From assembly GCA_963575745.1 (NCBI GenBank), contig CAUYUJ010015762.1:198090-260347 (forward strand): DNA of 62,258 bases. The letters run 5' to 3'. Positions 36,700 through 47,930 of the stretch are shown here, in pieces. The position numbers and the translations under genes were made by a program. The notes under the pieces are model-generated. The model was given only the letters and a program-made list of their open reading frames with translations. It was not told the DNA's origin and searched no databases. The stretch's first letter is position 1, and every line of letters starts with the position of its first letter. Source of the DNA: Prorocentrum cordatum. Its lineage: Eukaryota; Sar; Dinophyceae; Prorocentrales; Prorocentraceae.

Positions 36700-37019
36700 T
36701 CCAGGATGGTGGCTCTTGCACAAAGAACTTACTACACCCAACACGGGTAATTCGAAGGGATGCCAGGAGCCTATTCAGTGCATCGCGGAACGGTGGCGTA
36801 GAAGAAATGAAAAAGTACAGGGTCTCAGGATCATGTTATTCACGACGTGTCCAGCAAGATCCTCGCTTCGAAAAGGAAATGCCCCCCGATGAAGTTCATC
36901 GCAAGCGAGAGCCCTATGTCGAAATGGCATTGCTCCCCGCTCATGCCATGCAGTTGTGGCACAGCTTGAGTTCTCTGGATATTTAGGTTGAGGACCTATG
37001 AAGCGTAGCGGAAGCCCTA
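36700..37019. other. Intergenic, nothing firm
   Basis: A minus frame (36775-37245) overlaps degenerate 83-bp repeat units and is not supported as a gene. Confidence 0.4.
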
Positions 37020-37220
37020 CTCTGAAAATGAATTTGCTTCCGTCCGGCACATTGTCCGAAACCTCAAGGCGAATGTGCGCGGCACCGAGGCGAGAGTCAC
37101 AGTTTAGAAACGGCCCGCCCTTCATCAGCGTATGGGCTTGAAACGTTGAACACGACTGTGCGCGGCACCGGGGCGAGAGCTTTTTTTTCAAAACGTTCTG
37201 TCTTCCACGCGTGCAATTGT
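37020..37220 (+). repeat. 83-bp dispersed repeat, two to three units
   Basis: TGTGCGCGGCACCGAGGCGA and AGTCACAGTTTAGAAACGG units, same orientation as 26548-26800. Confidence 0.8.
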
Positions 37221-37674
37221 GGAAAACTCGTCGTTTCCGGGTCATGAGTGGTGAGATGTTCTCCCGCGAAGCGTTCGGACCGCCCTACCGATATGCTTGG
37301 TGCTTCGGTTGGGAGCATGAAAGCGGACGAAGCACAGAGAGAGTCATGGAGGAGGAGGGGGAGGAGGAGGGTTCAAGTTGCTGGACCGCTGGATGCGGAA
37401 AAACAAACAAGAGGGAAGAGTAGAAGAGAGGAAGTGGAGGAGGCAGCGAAGGAGGAGGAGGTCGAGGAGGAGAGATCGAGGAGGAGGAGGAGCAGGGGGA
37501 CGGAGAAACAGGGAGGAGGAAAGGAGGGAGAGAAAGCGGACGAGCCCCTGCTCCAAGGCCGCTCTTCTTTCCTGCGCCCTGCCTCGGTTTTTCCCTCTCC
37601 TCACCGCCCTCCCTTCCACCTGCCCATCCTCACCGCCATCGCCACAAGCATCACTCCGTTTTCGACGGAAAACC

Positions 37675-37828
37675 TCGTACACATACACTGCTGGCGGTCC
37701 GCGCAGATTTCTTGGATCTGCGCTGGACCCCCCCCCAGCGCCAGAGGCGCGCTCCGCGCGCCGGGGAGGGGGGCCCAGCGCGGATCCAAGAGATCCGCGC
37801 GGAGCGCCAAAACTTTATGTTTATGCCG
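37675..37828 (+). mobile_element. M8 element
   Basis: Long hairpin: GCGCAGATTTCTTGGATC pairs with GATCCAAGAGATCCGCGC around a GGCGCGCTCCGCGCGCC centre; outer ends ACACATACACTG and AACTTTATGTTTATG. Second copy at 56661-56836. Confidence 0.75.
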
Positions 37829-38151
37829 TGTTTTATATCATTCCACAGCCACTCGTAAAGATGGAATGTTGTGGAATGAGAAAGACAGGTGAGTCACGCG
37901 GTCAGGATCATCTGAAGATGGAACCTGTGATAAGCTCACAGCGCACTCAGACAGCGTCGACAGTGTGAAGATGGAATGCTGTGGAATCATCAGCTGATCA
38001 TTATGATCATGATCACCACTCGTCCTCATCGCCTCCACGTGATCACCTGTCGCGTACCCTCCTTACGCTCACCGCCACCGCGCGCGCCCGAGGACAGCCT
38101 GCAGCCTCCCAGGCTGGCGCCCCGCGGCCGCCCCTCGGACCGGAGCCAGCG

Positions 38152-38319
38152 TGAAGTCGGGCACGTCCCTCCACAGGAGGAATGTCCGCAAATAGAGAAT
38201 ATATAGAAAAATGGTATGGGGACTATTGTTCGATCATGTTTGGCTATTGTTCGATCATTTGTTGACTGTGTTTTATCTGTCGTCCAAGATCCGCCTGTAG
38301 GGGGACATGCCCGACCTAA
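38152..38319 (+). mobile_element. M1 element with perfect 8-bp TSD
   Basis: TGAAGTCGGGCACGTCC to GGACATGCCCGACCTAA, flanked by AGCCAGCG at 38144-38151 and 38320-38327. Confidence 0.9.
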
Positions 38320-38459
38320 AGCCAGCGCGGAGGGAAGGGGCGTAGACCAGAGGGAGCCCTCCTCCTCCATGATTTCTCCTCATGGGCAGCTTACTTCCCC
38401 CCCCTCTCGCGCCCCAAGGCGTGTCGGCAGGGCGGGCCAAGCGTTTCGCCTGAGACTTT

Positions 38460-38850
38460 ATCACGATGTATGGCCTTGAAGCTCAGAATGTGCACGGTTT
38501 TCAAGTGTAAGGGGGCGGGCCATGTTCAAAATGTGGTTCTCGACTTGGCGACGCGCATCTTAGTTTTAATGGTTTACAAGATGTTCACGGACGTAGGGCG
38601 TTTATTTCAAAAAGTGGGTGCCGTTCTAGCGCCGCGCACATTATTTTGACAAGTGTACAACAGTTTTACTGATGGCGAGCGGCTCCTTTTCAAAGTGTGG
38701 CTCTCGCCTGAGTACCGGCCACATTTGTCTTAATTGTATACAGGACTTTCACGGATGGAGGGCGATTTCTTTTCAGAATGTGTTTTTCGCCGCAGCACCG
38801 CGCACATTTGCTCTGGAAGCTTGCAACAGTTTCGAAGATTCTTCTGGTTG
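38460..38850 (-). repeat. 83-bp dispersed repeat, inverted, four units
   Basis: GTGGCTCTCGCCTGAGTACC, AGTGTGGCTCTCG and GCGCACATTTG variants, reverse complement of the 26548 array. Confidence 0.8.
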
Positions 38851-39389
38851 ACGCGGCAGCCTACGGAATATGCCTTTTTTGTAGGCCTCTGGGGACCATC
38901 GGGACCCTTGTGGACCTCCAGAGGTCGCCGTGGACTTCCGCAGTGGGCGTTCAAGGCTGAACTTCGGACATTCGAGGTTCGTTTCGAACGTTTTTGCCCG
39001 TTCTCGTCGGCTTTCCAGCCTCAGGATGCCTTCAGCGGCTGCTGCCCGGATGGTCCCGAACGGCCGCTGGAGATCCGAGATACGACCCAAAAGCCAGACG
39101 GCGAAGATCATTGGAGGCGATAGGTTCAGGGCCGAACGCTCTTGGAGGCTTCTCGTCGCCACGGCCCGCTCTGCCTAGGAATTCTGGCCAAAGCACAGTC
39201 CCCAGACAGGTCCGAGGCCGGATATTGACCCTGCGCCCAGACCTCCAATGTCTTGAAAGTAATGAAGGTCAGGGTTCCACGCAGTTCTCCGCCTCCAGAG
39301 GCTGGTCTCGAGCCCGCGGACTTTCAAGAGACCATCTTGGACGAGAGAAGTCGGCAGTCTGAAGAGATGCCGAGCTCCTGCACGATAAT

Positions 39390-40620
39390 CTCAAGAACAA
39401 CAGCAGCAGCAACAAAAACAGCAACACCAACACCAACACCAACAACAGCAGCAACAACAACAACAATCACCTGAAGACTTGTCGCTCTTGTCTGCTCGCG
39501 TGTCACTCAACACATATATCCCAAACCTTCGATACCCGGTCTTTTCGTCTTCGATCGTACCCCCTCTGGGGTGATGTCTTCCATACTTACCGCGTGTAGT
39601 TGGCGCAGCCCCTAAAACAGGGAAAGGAAGGGAGGACGGAAGAGACAAGGGGGAGGGAGAAGGAGGCAGCAAGAGAGCGATCTGCAGTAGGAGGGTCAGG
39701 AGCAGGAGTATAAGCGGCAAAGGTAGAAGGGCGGGTCGGACGGGTGGACCCTAACGGGCTGGTCGGGCGGGCGGGCCCAGATGGCCCGGTCGAGCGGCGG
39801 GCGGCGCGAGCGACAGCGCGTTTCCAAAGTAACAGCAAGGAAGCGACAACCGCAAGGAAGTTTCGAGCGACAGCGCGTTTCCAAAGTAAATCGCCAAGAA
39901 ATCCGAAGCGAGAGTGTGACTCCTAAGTTTTTGGGGGCACGGTGCCGATAGGAATTGCGAGGAAGTACCAATCGAGAGCGCGATTCCTGCATACATTCTG
40001 ACCTGTAAGCCGGAGACCCAGGGCCAAGTTTGGTGACGTTAGATTTGCCCTAATGAAAAGCAGGGTGCGAGACCCGAGCGGGGCCTTTCAATTGAAAATT
40101 GCAATGGTCACCGATGGGCGGGGATCAACAATAATGATTCTGCAGGAGTGCAGAGTCGACAACAAGAACAACAACAGCAACAACAACAATTACAACAGCA
40201 GCAGCATCAACAACGACAACAACAACATGTTTTACGACTGTTCGCTCTTATCTGCTCGCGTGCCATTTAGCACGTGTATCCCAAACCCTCGGTACCCGCC
40301 CTCTTCGACTTCGGTCGTAGCTCCTTGGGTGTGCATACGCATCTGTATCTATGTATACACATACACACATATATATGTATCACATCTGCCACATGCATGT
40401 CGTGCAGCCCCTAAGACAAGGTAAGAGGAGACGGATGGGAGGGGACGGGACAAGCATGGAGCACGAGAGAAATTATTTGGAGGGGGCTAGGAGCAGAAAG
40501 CACGTGGTAGAACCAGACGGGCAGATCGGGCGGGTAGACCCTAGCGGGCGGGTCGGAAAGGCGTGCCCAGTCGGCCAAGTCGAGCAGGCGGGTCGCTAAA
40601 GCGTGAATCTTGCATGAATC
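39390..40620 (+). repeat. Duplicated segment with (CAA)n starts
   Basis: 39393-39600 and 40155-40340 share a CAA/CAG tract, then TCGCTCTTGTCTGCTCGCGT, ATATCCCAAACC and GGTACCCG-type sequence. The downstream CGGGCGGGTCGG stretch also recurs (39730-39780, 40520-40560). A segmental duplication of about 760-bp spacing. Confidence 0.7.
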
Positions 40621-41560
40621 ACCAGGATGTCTCTAGCGATAACGCGATCCCCAGATAATTCGCAAGAAAAGCCAATTCGACAGCGTGATTCTTGAGTGTA
40701 AAAGGCGCGGCTTTTCATTGAATTGCGAGGAAGTCCGACGCGAGAGCACGATTCCTGCATACATTGTGAGGAACTCCCGCGCGAGATCCCGATTGGAAAT
40801 CAATCGCGAGGAAGCATCAAGCGGGAGCCGTTCTTGTTGAAGCCGGGGGGGGGCAACAACACAGTTGCAGGAACAAATCTGGAAATAAAGAACTGGGTGC
40901 GAGCCCCGAGGGGTGCAATCCAATTAGAAAAACAGTATGTGCACCGGTGGGGGGGATCAACAATGATTATTCTTCCGAAGTGTGTTTACAACAAGAACCA
41001 CCACCATCTTGCGAACATGCGAATTGACAAGATTACTTGTTTTCCTCTGGTAGATCCGACTCGCATGCACCCGCCCTTGGTGTCCATGGACCACACCCTT
41101 TTGGGTGGCAAAATTGGTTTTCCTTTGGGATGAATTGCGAAAGCGTCTCGAGCGACAGCGCCGTTCATGAGTGCGGGGACATCTCTGGCCAGGGCGTCTC
41201 GGAATAAATTGTGGGGAAATGTCGAGCGGGAACTGCCGTCGTCGCAGCTGGTTCTCCACCTACTTGAGTGAATTGCGAGGATGTCTCGAGCGACAGCGCC
41301 GTTTCTGATTCCGGGGGGCCTGTATGGCATTGGCGTTTCGGAATAAATTGTGAGGAAGTGTCGAGCGGGAGTCATCGTCATCGTAGCTGGGCCTCCACCA
41401 ACTTCAGTTAATTGCGAGGAAATCTCGAGCGAGAACGCCGTTCCTTAGTTCGGGGGCCTCTTCGGCCTGGGCGTCTCGAATCACATTGCGAGGAAGTATC
41501 GAACGGGAGCCGTTGTCGTCGTAGCTGGGCCTTCAAGAACCCACATTTACACCCATGCCC
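39800..41560 (+). repeat. GAATTGCGAGGAAGT interspersed short repeat
   Basis: Motifs ATTGCGAGGAAGTNTCGAGC and GAGAGCGCGATTCCTG recur more than a dozen times at spacings of about 50-130 bp. Confidence 0.75.
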
Positions 41561-42045
41561 CCGCTCGAGCGGAAGTTTCGCTTTCACAGCACATGTAGCC
41601 GGCCGGCGTCGAGGCGAGAGCGCGCAGAACTGTTCCTGGAGATCAGCAACTTTTTTTGTATTATTTTTGTTGGGCTCAGCAGCAACAATCCAGCTGCTGT
41701 ATGTCTGGACAAGGGCCGCCGATGATTTTTCAGATTGCTTCGGGCGCTCCCAGAGGGTTTCGGGCCTCGGGGCGTATCCCAGCACCGTCGCCTTGGCACT
41801 GAGCCACTGTTGGTCTGAGAGTCCGACGGGCGCGACCATTCCCCACCTCGGGGCTGGTCGGCCCCGGGGGGGGGCGATAAAGATAGGAGCCTGGTGTTTC
41901 GAGGCCGGGGGATTGTGGAGCCCCTCGTCGTCTTCAAACGGTTTTTATCGAGCGAAACGCTCTTTCACCCTTAAACTTTTTTTGTTGTTTGTCATCTTTC
42001 TTTTTGCCGCGATCCTCTCATAAGAATATTCTCGTTATATCGTTC
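41561..42045. other. Intergenic, nothing recognised
   Basis: No gene or repeat family recognised. Confidence 0.4.
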
Positions 42046-42049
42046 TCTA

Positions 42050-42116
42050 GTGTTCTCTCTCTCTCTCTCTGTGTCTTTTTTTTTTTTTTTCTCTCTCTCT
42101 CTCTCTCTCTTTCTGT
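42050..42116. repeat. (CT)n and T-run microsatellite
   Basis: TCTCTCTCTCTCTCTGTGTC then a T-run and a further CTCTCT tract. Confidence 0.9.
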
Positions 42117-42164
42117 CTATCTCCTGTACCAGGCCAATAATGAAATGCATGCCGATGCGATACA

Positions 42165-44145
42165 AATCCATTCCCAACCAACACCAATGCTAATGCAATG
42201 CCAATGGGGGAATCCCTTCGTTCGGTGGATTTCAATAAGAATACTTTGTGGATGATGTCATTACGAATCCTTTCTCGGAGGATTTCAATACCAATGCTTA
42301 CGTGTAGGGTTTCGATAGGGATCCTCATGTGGAGGGTTTCACTAGGAATCCTTCATGTGGGAGGATTCAATCAGAATCGTTCTTGTGGAGGGTTTCACTA
42401 GGAGTCCGTCTGCGCAGGGAGCCATTAGGACTCTCCAGCGCAATGCCAACGCAATGCCAAAGCTTTGCAATCGCAATGCCAAACCAATGCCAAGGCGATC
42501 CCAATTCAATGCCAATGCAAACGGGTGGGGGTATCCTTTGTGGTAGATTCCAAAAGGAATCCTAGCTGTTGAGGGTTTCGATTGGAATCCTTCTGTGAGT
42601 GGTTTCCGTATGAATATTTTATGTGGGGGGCTTTCAAAAGGGTCCCTTTTTGTGGAAGGTAAGGAATCCTTCCATGGTGGGAGCCATCCGAACTCGCCAG
42701 CGCAATGCCGAAGCAGTGCCAACGCAATGCCAAACCAATGCCAATGCAATGCCAATGGGGGGAATCGTTTGTGGTAGAATTCAATAGCAATCTTTCTAAG
42801 AATCCTTCTTCTTCGGGGGATTTCAATAGGAAGCCTTCTATGCAGGGCGTCGCATGTAACCCTTATGTTGAGGATTTCAATTTGAATCCTTCTTGTGGGG
42901 GGATTCAATATGCATCCTTTTTGCGGGGGTGTTCAATCGGAATCCTTCTGTGAAGTGTTTGAGTAGGACTCGCCAGCGCAATGTCAACGCAATGCCAACG
43001 CACTGCTAACACACTGCCATCGCAATGCCAACGCAATGCCAATGCGATGCCAAACCGATGCCAAACCAATGCCAATGCAATGCCGATGGCGGGATTCCTG
43101 TCTTCCAACAGATTTCACTAGGAATCCTTACGTGGATGATTTGGTTACGAATCCTTCTTCGGAGGATTTCGATGGGAATCCTCCCGTGGAGGGTTTCGAT
43201 TGGAATCGTTCTGTGAGGGGTTCCACTTTGAATCCTTCATGTGGGGGCTTTCCAAAAGACTCCTTCCTGTGCAAGGTGTTCATAAGAATCCTTCTGTGGG
43301 GGGAGCCATTAGAACTTGCCAGCGCAATGCCACCGCAATACCAACGCAATGTCAAACCAATGCCAAAGCGATCCCAATTCAATGCCAATGCCTTTCCAAT
43401 GGGGGAAATCGTCTGTGGTCGGGTTCAAGAAGAATCCTTGTATGGAGGGCTTCGACTGGAATCCTTCCGTGAGGGAGTTCAATGTGAACCTTTCTGGCGT
43501 GATGCTTCAATCGGAATCCTTCGTGTGGGGGGTTCAACAGGAAACATTCTGCGAAGGGAGGCGTTGGAACTCGCCAGCGCAATGCCAACGCAGTGCCAAT
43601 GCAATGCCACACCAGTGCCATCGCAATGGAGTGCCAAGGGCCGCCGAGGGCCGCCGAGGGCCAGCCGAGGGCCGCCGAGGGCCAGCCGAGGATTGGCCGA
43701 GGGCGGCCGGTGGGCCGCCGAGGGCCAGCCGCGCGCGCGGGCGGCGGCGCCGGGCGGGGCACGGCGGCCACCTCGGCCCTCGGCTGGCCCTCGGCTGGCC
43801 CTCGGCGGCCCTCGGCGGCCCAATGCAACGCCACACCAATGCAATGCCACACCAACGCAGTGCCAGTGCAATGCCATGAGGACTCGCCAGCGCAATGCTT
43901 GCGAAATGCAAGCGCACTCGCAAAGCACTGCCAAGCGCAATGCCAACGCAACGCCAATGCAATGCCAACGGGGGGTTCTTTGTTTCGAAGCATCTCAATA
44001 TCAATCCTTCTGCGGGTGATTTCAATAGGAATCCAAATGTGGATGATTTCAGTAGGAATCATCATGTGGAGGGTTTCGATTGGAATCTTTCTGTCGAGGA
44101 TTTCGCTATGAAGCCTTGTTGTGGCGGCGTTCAATAGGAATCCTT
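42165..44145 (+). repeat. Two-part higher-order array: CAATGCCAACG and GGAATCCTTC blocks
   Basis: About six blocks starting near 42434, 42697, 42970, 43318, 43575 and 43883. Each has 60-90 bp of 11-12-bp units (CAATGCCAACG) followed by about 200 bp of 29-30-bp units (TTTCAATAGGAATCCTTCTG then TGGAGGGT). Block length is 260-350 bp. All long frames here are artefacts. Confidence 0.9.
43639..43820. repeat. Large GC-rich palindrome inserted in the array
   Basis: GGGCCGCCGAGGGCCAGCCG repeats in the left arm face CGGCTGGCCCTCGGCTGGCC and CTCGGCGGCCC in the right arm, around GCGCGCGGGCGGCGGC. It interrupts the CAATGCC units between ATGGAGTGCCAA and CAATGCAACGCC, as an insertion would. Confidence 0.8.
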
Positions 44146-44580
44146 CTAGGGGGGAGGGCAGATGAGGCCCCGTCGCATTCCTTTTTTTCCGCCGCCGACC
44201 CCCCCCCCCAAGAAAAAAGAAGAAAAAGAAGAAACAGCACAACTGTTTCGTTTTTTGTTTGGGGGGGGGAGAGGGGGGAGAGCGAAACAAAATGAGGAGG
44301 AGGAGGGGGAGGAGGAGGCGCTCAAGAGGAATCCTTCTAGGGGGGAGGGGGGAGAGCGAAAAGAAGAAGAAGGAGGATTTCACTATGAATTCTTCTTGTG
44401 GGGGCTTTCAAAAAAAATACTTCTAGGGGGGAGGGCAGATGCGGCCACGTCGCATTCCTTTTTTTTCGCCGCCGATCCACCCCCCCGAGAAAAGAAACAA
44501 AAAATTGGGGGGGGGAGAGGAGGAGGAGAAGGAGGAGGAGGAGGAGGAGGAGGGCGAGGGGGAGGGGGAGGCGGGAGGAG
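44146..44580 (+). repeat. Duplicated 100-bp unit and GAG tracts
   Basis: GGGGGGAGGGCAGATG, then GTCGCATTCCTTTTTTT and CGCCGCCGA, occurs at 44148-44200 and 44424-44480. GAG tracts at 44295-44320 and 44515-44580. Confidence 0.75.
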
Positions 44581-44940
44581 AGGAGAACGCCACAGAGTAC
44601 GCACACCACTGAAAGACGCACGCGCGAACTCGGTGTGAAAGCCTCGCGCGCGCGCCCTGGAACCCCGAGGGGCTCCACAATCCCCCGTTCTCGGTGTTTC
44701 CCGGGCGGTCGTCCCAGGAGTCACCGACTGTTGGAGCATGTGTATAGAGGTGGCAGCAAAAGATCGAGAGACCGAAAGAGGAGGAGAGAGAGAGAGAGAG
44801 GAGGCAAAGGAGCAGCAGATGCACTTCGAGGAGGCGAGGGGGGAGCCGGTGGCGGCGTGGCGGTGAGAAGCTGTGGCTGTGCGTCGGGGGTCCACGCCTG
44901 GCCGAGGGGGATGGCGCAAAGGCCTCTCTGCCCTCCGCCC

Positions 44941-45092
44941 GTGAGTCGGGCAGGCCCCTCCACGGGAGGACCACTCGAGGAGAAAAAGGCAAAAGTCTGG
45001 GGACGATGTTTCGAGTAGTCTTGAGGACTGTTGGGCGTTTTTCTTTCCTTTTTCTTCCCGAATCCGCCTGTAGGAGGACATACCCCACCGAA
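44941..45092 (+). mobile_element. M1 element, diverged
   Basis: GTGAGTCGGGCAGGCCCC and GGACATACCCCACCGAA ends; flanks CTCCGCCC and CCCTGCCC agree at 6 of 8. Confidence 0.75.
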
Positions 45093-45190
45093 CCCTGCCC
45101 ACAGGAAGCCCCCACGGGCGCCCCCCAGTCCAGCGACGGGGACACTCGCCCGCCCAGCAGGCACAGGGCTCCCTCTGCGTGGGACTGGGG

Positions 45191-45353
45191 CTAAGTCGGG
45201 CCTGTCCCTCTCGAGGAGGAACATGCAGAAATAGTAAGAAATTTGTCAGGGGACGATTCTTTAAACCATTTTTGATTATTGTATGGTTCATCTCTGGTGC
45301 ATTTATTATTTTCCGTCCAAAGTCCGCCTGTAAGGGCACACGCCCGACCCAAG
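45191..45353 (+). mobile_element. M1 element with perfect 8-bp TSD
   Basis: CTAAGTCGGGCCTGTCC to GCACACGCCCGACCCAA, flanked by GACTGGGG at 45183-45190 and 45354-45361. It lies 98 bp from the previous copy in the same orientation. Confidence 0.9.
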
Positions 45354-45981
45354 ACTGGGGGTCGCCTCGGGGGGTCCACCGAACGTGGGGGAGGTTGACC
45401 AGGCGAGCGCAAACATGGATCAAGGTGGCGTGGATTAGCGACGGGTCCAGCGTCCCTGGGGAATCGCAGAATTCCGATGGATTTGGCGACCGCGCGCCCC
45501 CGAGTTTGCGCGTTGCGTGGCGCTGGCTTCCCCACGGCGCCTTGCCGAGGGCCTCCTGGATTCGCCGAGATCGTCCAGAACGACCGATTGAGATCAGATT
45601 AACGGCCCGTAGAACAGCCAGACGCAGTCGCAGGAGGTTCATAGAACCCCCACCTCAGGGCTCCTTTCGATTTCTGCGATTTGATTCGATTCGGTTCCGA
45701 TGGCTTCCGGTTCTCATTCGATTTCGGATTCCGATTTGGATTCTTTTGTCACCGCTTTCTCAATGGAGGCCTATGAGCTTGCCGATTTCCGCCGATTCGA
45801 TTTCTCCCGGCTCGGCTGCCGAGTTCCGCCGATCCGACTTATTTCGATCGCCGAGCCGACGTTGCCATTGCATTTTGGGCTCTCCCCCAGCCTGCCAAGA
45901 CGGTCAGCGAGTTGCCCTTTCTCGGTTCTCTCTCGAGTGTGTTGCGCCAGCAATTTTGCCCCCACGGGTCTGGTCCCCGGT
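45354..45981. other. Intergenic, nothing recognised
   Basis: Contains a short TTCGATTTC/GATTCGATTCGG repeat around 45665-45830. The open frame across it begins inside an M1 element and is not supported. Confidence 0.45.
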
Positions 45982-46143
45982 TTTAGTCGGACCTGTCCCT
46001 CCACAGGAGGAATATCATTTAAAAATAGGAATGAAAAGTATGGGGGCGATGTTTCTAGCATTGTTGAACATGTTTTGAGCATGTTTTGGCTATTGTCTTA
46101 TTTCCGTCCAAAATAAGCCTGTAGGGGGACATGCCCGACCTAA
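45982..46143 (+). mobile_element. M1 element
   Basis: TTTAGTCGGACCTGTCC to GGACATGCCCGACCTAA. No matching 8-bp flanks. Confidence 0.82.
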
Positions 46144-46434
46144 CACTAAAGGGTGTTTCGCTCGACGCGGAACTCGTCCACATCTAAGCGTTTTCCCCTC
46201 CCCTTCCCCCGCGCGGCCGCTCTCATCTTACTCACTTCTTACACGCCAGCCAATTCGCCTTTCGGTCGCCCCGAATCGCCGACGGGAAAGTTTTGCTCCT
46301 CCGAAGTCGTCCCCCACCCCTCTTCCTCAATATGGCTCCTGATCGCACCAAGCGTATCGGTAGAGCAGGCCTGGCATTTCGCCTCGGACGTTCTGATGAA
46401 TTGGGGCGTCGAATCTTCAATCCGGCACCGGTAA

Positions 46435-46740
46435 CATGGTGGAAGGCGAGTCATTTCCAACATGTAGTTTTCCTTGGGCGCCGCGCACATTCGTGTTGAA
46501 GTTTTGCAAGTGTTGGAAAGATGGATGGCGAGTTGTTCAGAAGATTGTTTCCGCCGTAGCGCGGGACACATTGATGTCAAAAGTTCCCTTTGTTCGCGGA
46601 CGAAAGGTGTGCCGTTTTCAAAAGGTGGTTCTCGTTTTAGCGCCGCGCGCATCCGCCTTGAAAGCAGTTCAATTCGGATTTGCAGCATTCGTTTCTGAAA
46701 GCGAGTGCAACAGCTACACGGGTGGAGGGTAGCGTTTTTT
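46435..46740 (-). repeat. 83-bp dispersed repeat, inverted, about four units
   Basis: GGCGCCGCGCACATTCG and TTGAAGTTTTGCAAG variants, reverse complement of the 26548 array. Confidence 0.78.
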
Positions 46741-47770
46741 CAAAGTGGTTTTATTGTTTCAGAGGTCTTCATGTTACTCGACATGGTTGTGAATTGGTTC
46801 AAGTGTTCAATGGACGGAGGTCGTTTTTGTTCGTGCAAAAGTGGGCTATCAATGGCCATGCCCTGTGATTCCACCGTTTCCCTGTCAAATTGCTTGTCTT
46901 CGTGGGCAGTATGGAGTTGTTGGGTGGTCGTAGTTGCCCCAACCTGTCGTGCGAAGCTCGCGTGTGGGAGAAGCACACGCTTGGATTGACAGCAACACTT
47001 GACGGAACACGTTCCCACCAATGTGTCGCCCTCTGAGCACGAATACAAGAGCAGGCAATCTAAACAATTTGCAACACCACTTCCCGTGGACTCTTGGGGG
47101 CCTTTTGCAGGTTCCTGTGGGGGTGCTGGGCGTTTATGAGGGGTTTCTTGGGGGCTGTGTTGGACAATGTTGGACCACCCTTGGGCCATCTTTGGGCTTG
47201 CTTGGGGCTATCGTGGGGCCTCCCTGGGGTTTGGCGCCCGTTGGCCCCCGCTCTGGGGCCGCTCTCGAGCCCTCCCCTCTTGAGGTGGTCCTGGAGCTGT
47301 TTTGGGGCCTTAGTGTTAAAAGGCTCGTGTGGGCCGTGTTGTCTTGCAACCTGCTGTGTATTGTTTTGTCTGCCTCCCTCTTGCCTCCCCTGCCCCGTCC
47401 TTTCTTGAGTGTGCTCTGAGTCATGTGCGTCTGTGTATTATTGGATTTTCAAGGTCCTCTAGGATGGCCAGAGTGCTACGGACGCGCCTGCCTCCCCTGC
47501 AGGAACGCTGGCCCTCGCTGGCGACAGCAGCTTTGATCGTTTGTTTGGGCTTCCCTTGCGGCCACAGCAGGGCTTGAGACGCCCATCGGAGCACGCAATG
47601 GCGGGAACGCCACTATCATCTAAGATCTGACGTTGAGAGTTTCTCGGGGGCCTCTCCGAGGAGAGGTTCTTCAGCCACGGTGAGCCACAAGTGCAGTTAG
47701 TGTGGCTGCGTTGGGCCAGCTGGGTGTCACCTGAGAGCCGTTCGGGCCAGCTGTGAGCTTGCTTGTCCTG
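46741..47770. other. Intergenic; low-complexity GGGCC/TTGGGG at 47090-47330
   Basis: No gene supported. The G/T/C-rich middle part resembles the first 860 bases. Confidence 0.45.
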
Positions 47771-47771
47771 G

Positions 47772-47892
47772 CATCGCTCGGACGTGTGCTTTTTTTCTTC
47801 GGCGAGGACCATCGAGGAGCATCCTTGACCGTTTGGCGAAAAAAACACGCACGAAACCGAACAAAGCACAGGGAATGGACGTCCGAGCGATG
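47772..47892 (+). mobile_element. M7 element between 34-bp direct repeats
   Basis: CATCGCTCGGACGTG and ACGTCCGAGCGATG ends. Direct repeats 47733-47766 and 47897-47930 (GAGAGCCGTTCGGGCCAGCT and 14 more bases, two differences) lie 4-5 bp outside the element. Confidence 0.8.
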
Positions 47893-47930
47893 GCGAGAGA
47901 GCCGTTTGGGCCAGCTGTGAGCTTGCTCGT

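Noticed and set aside
45179-46078. 299-codon plus frame
   Set aside because: Runs through an M1 element and a GATTCGATT repeat; no domain.
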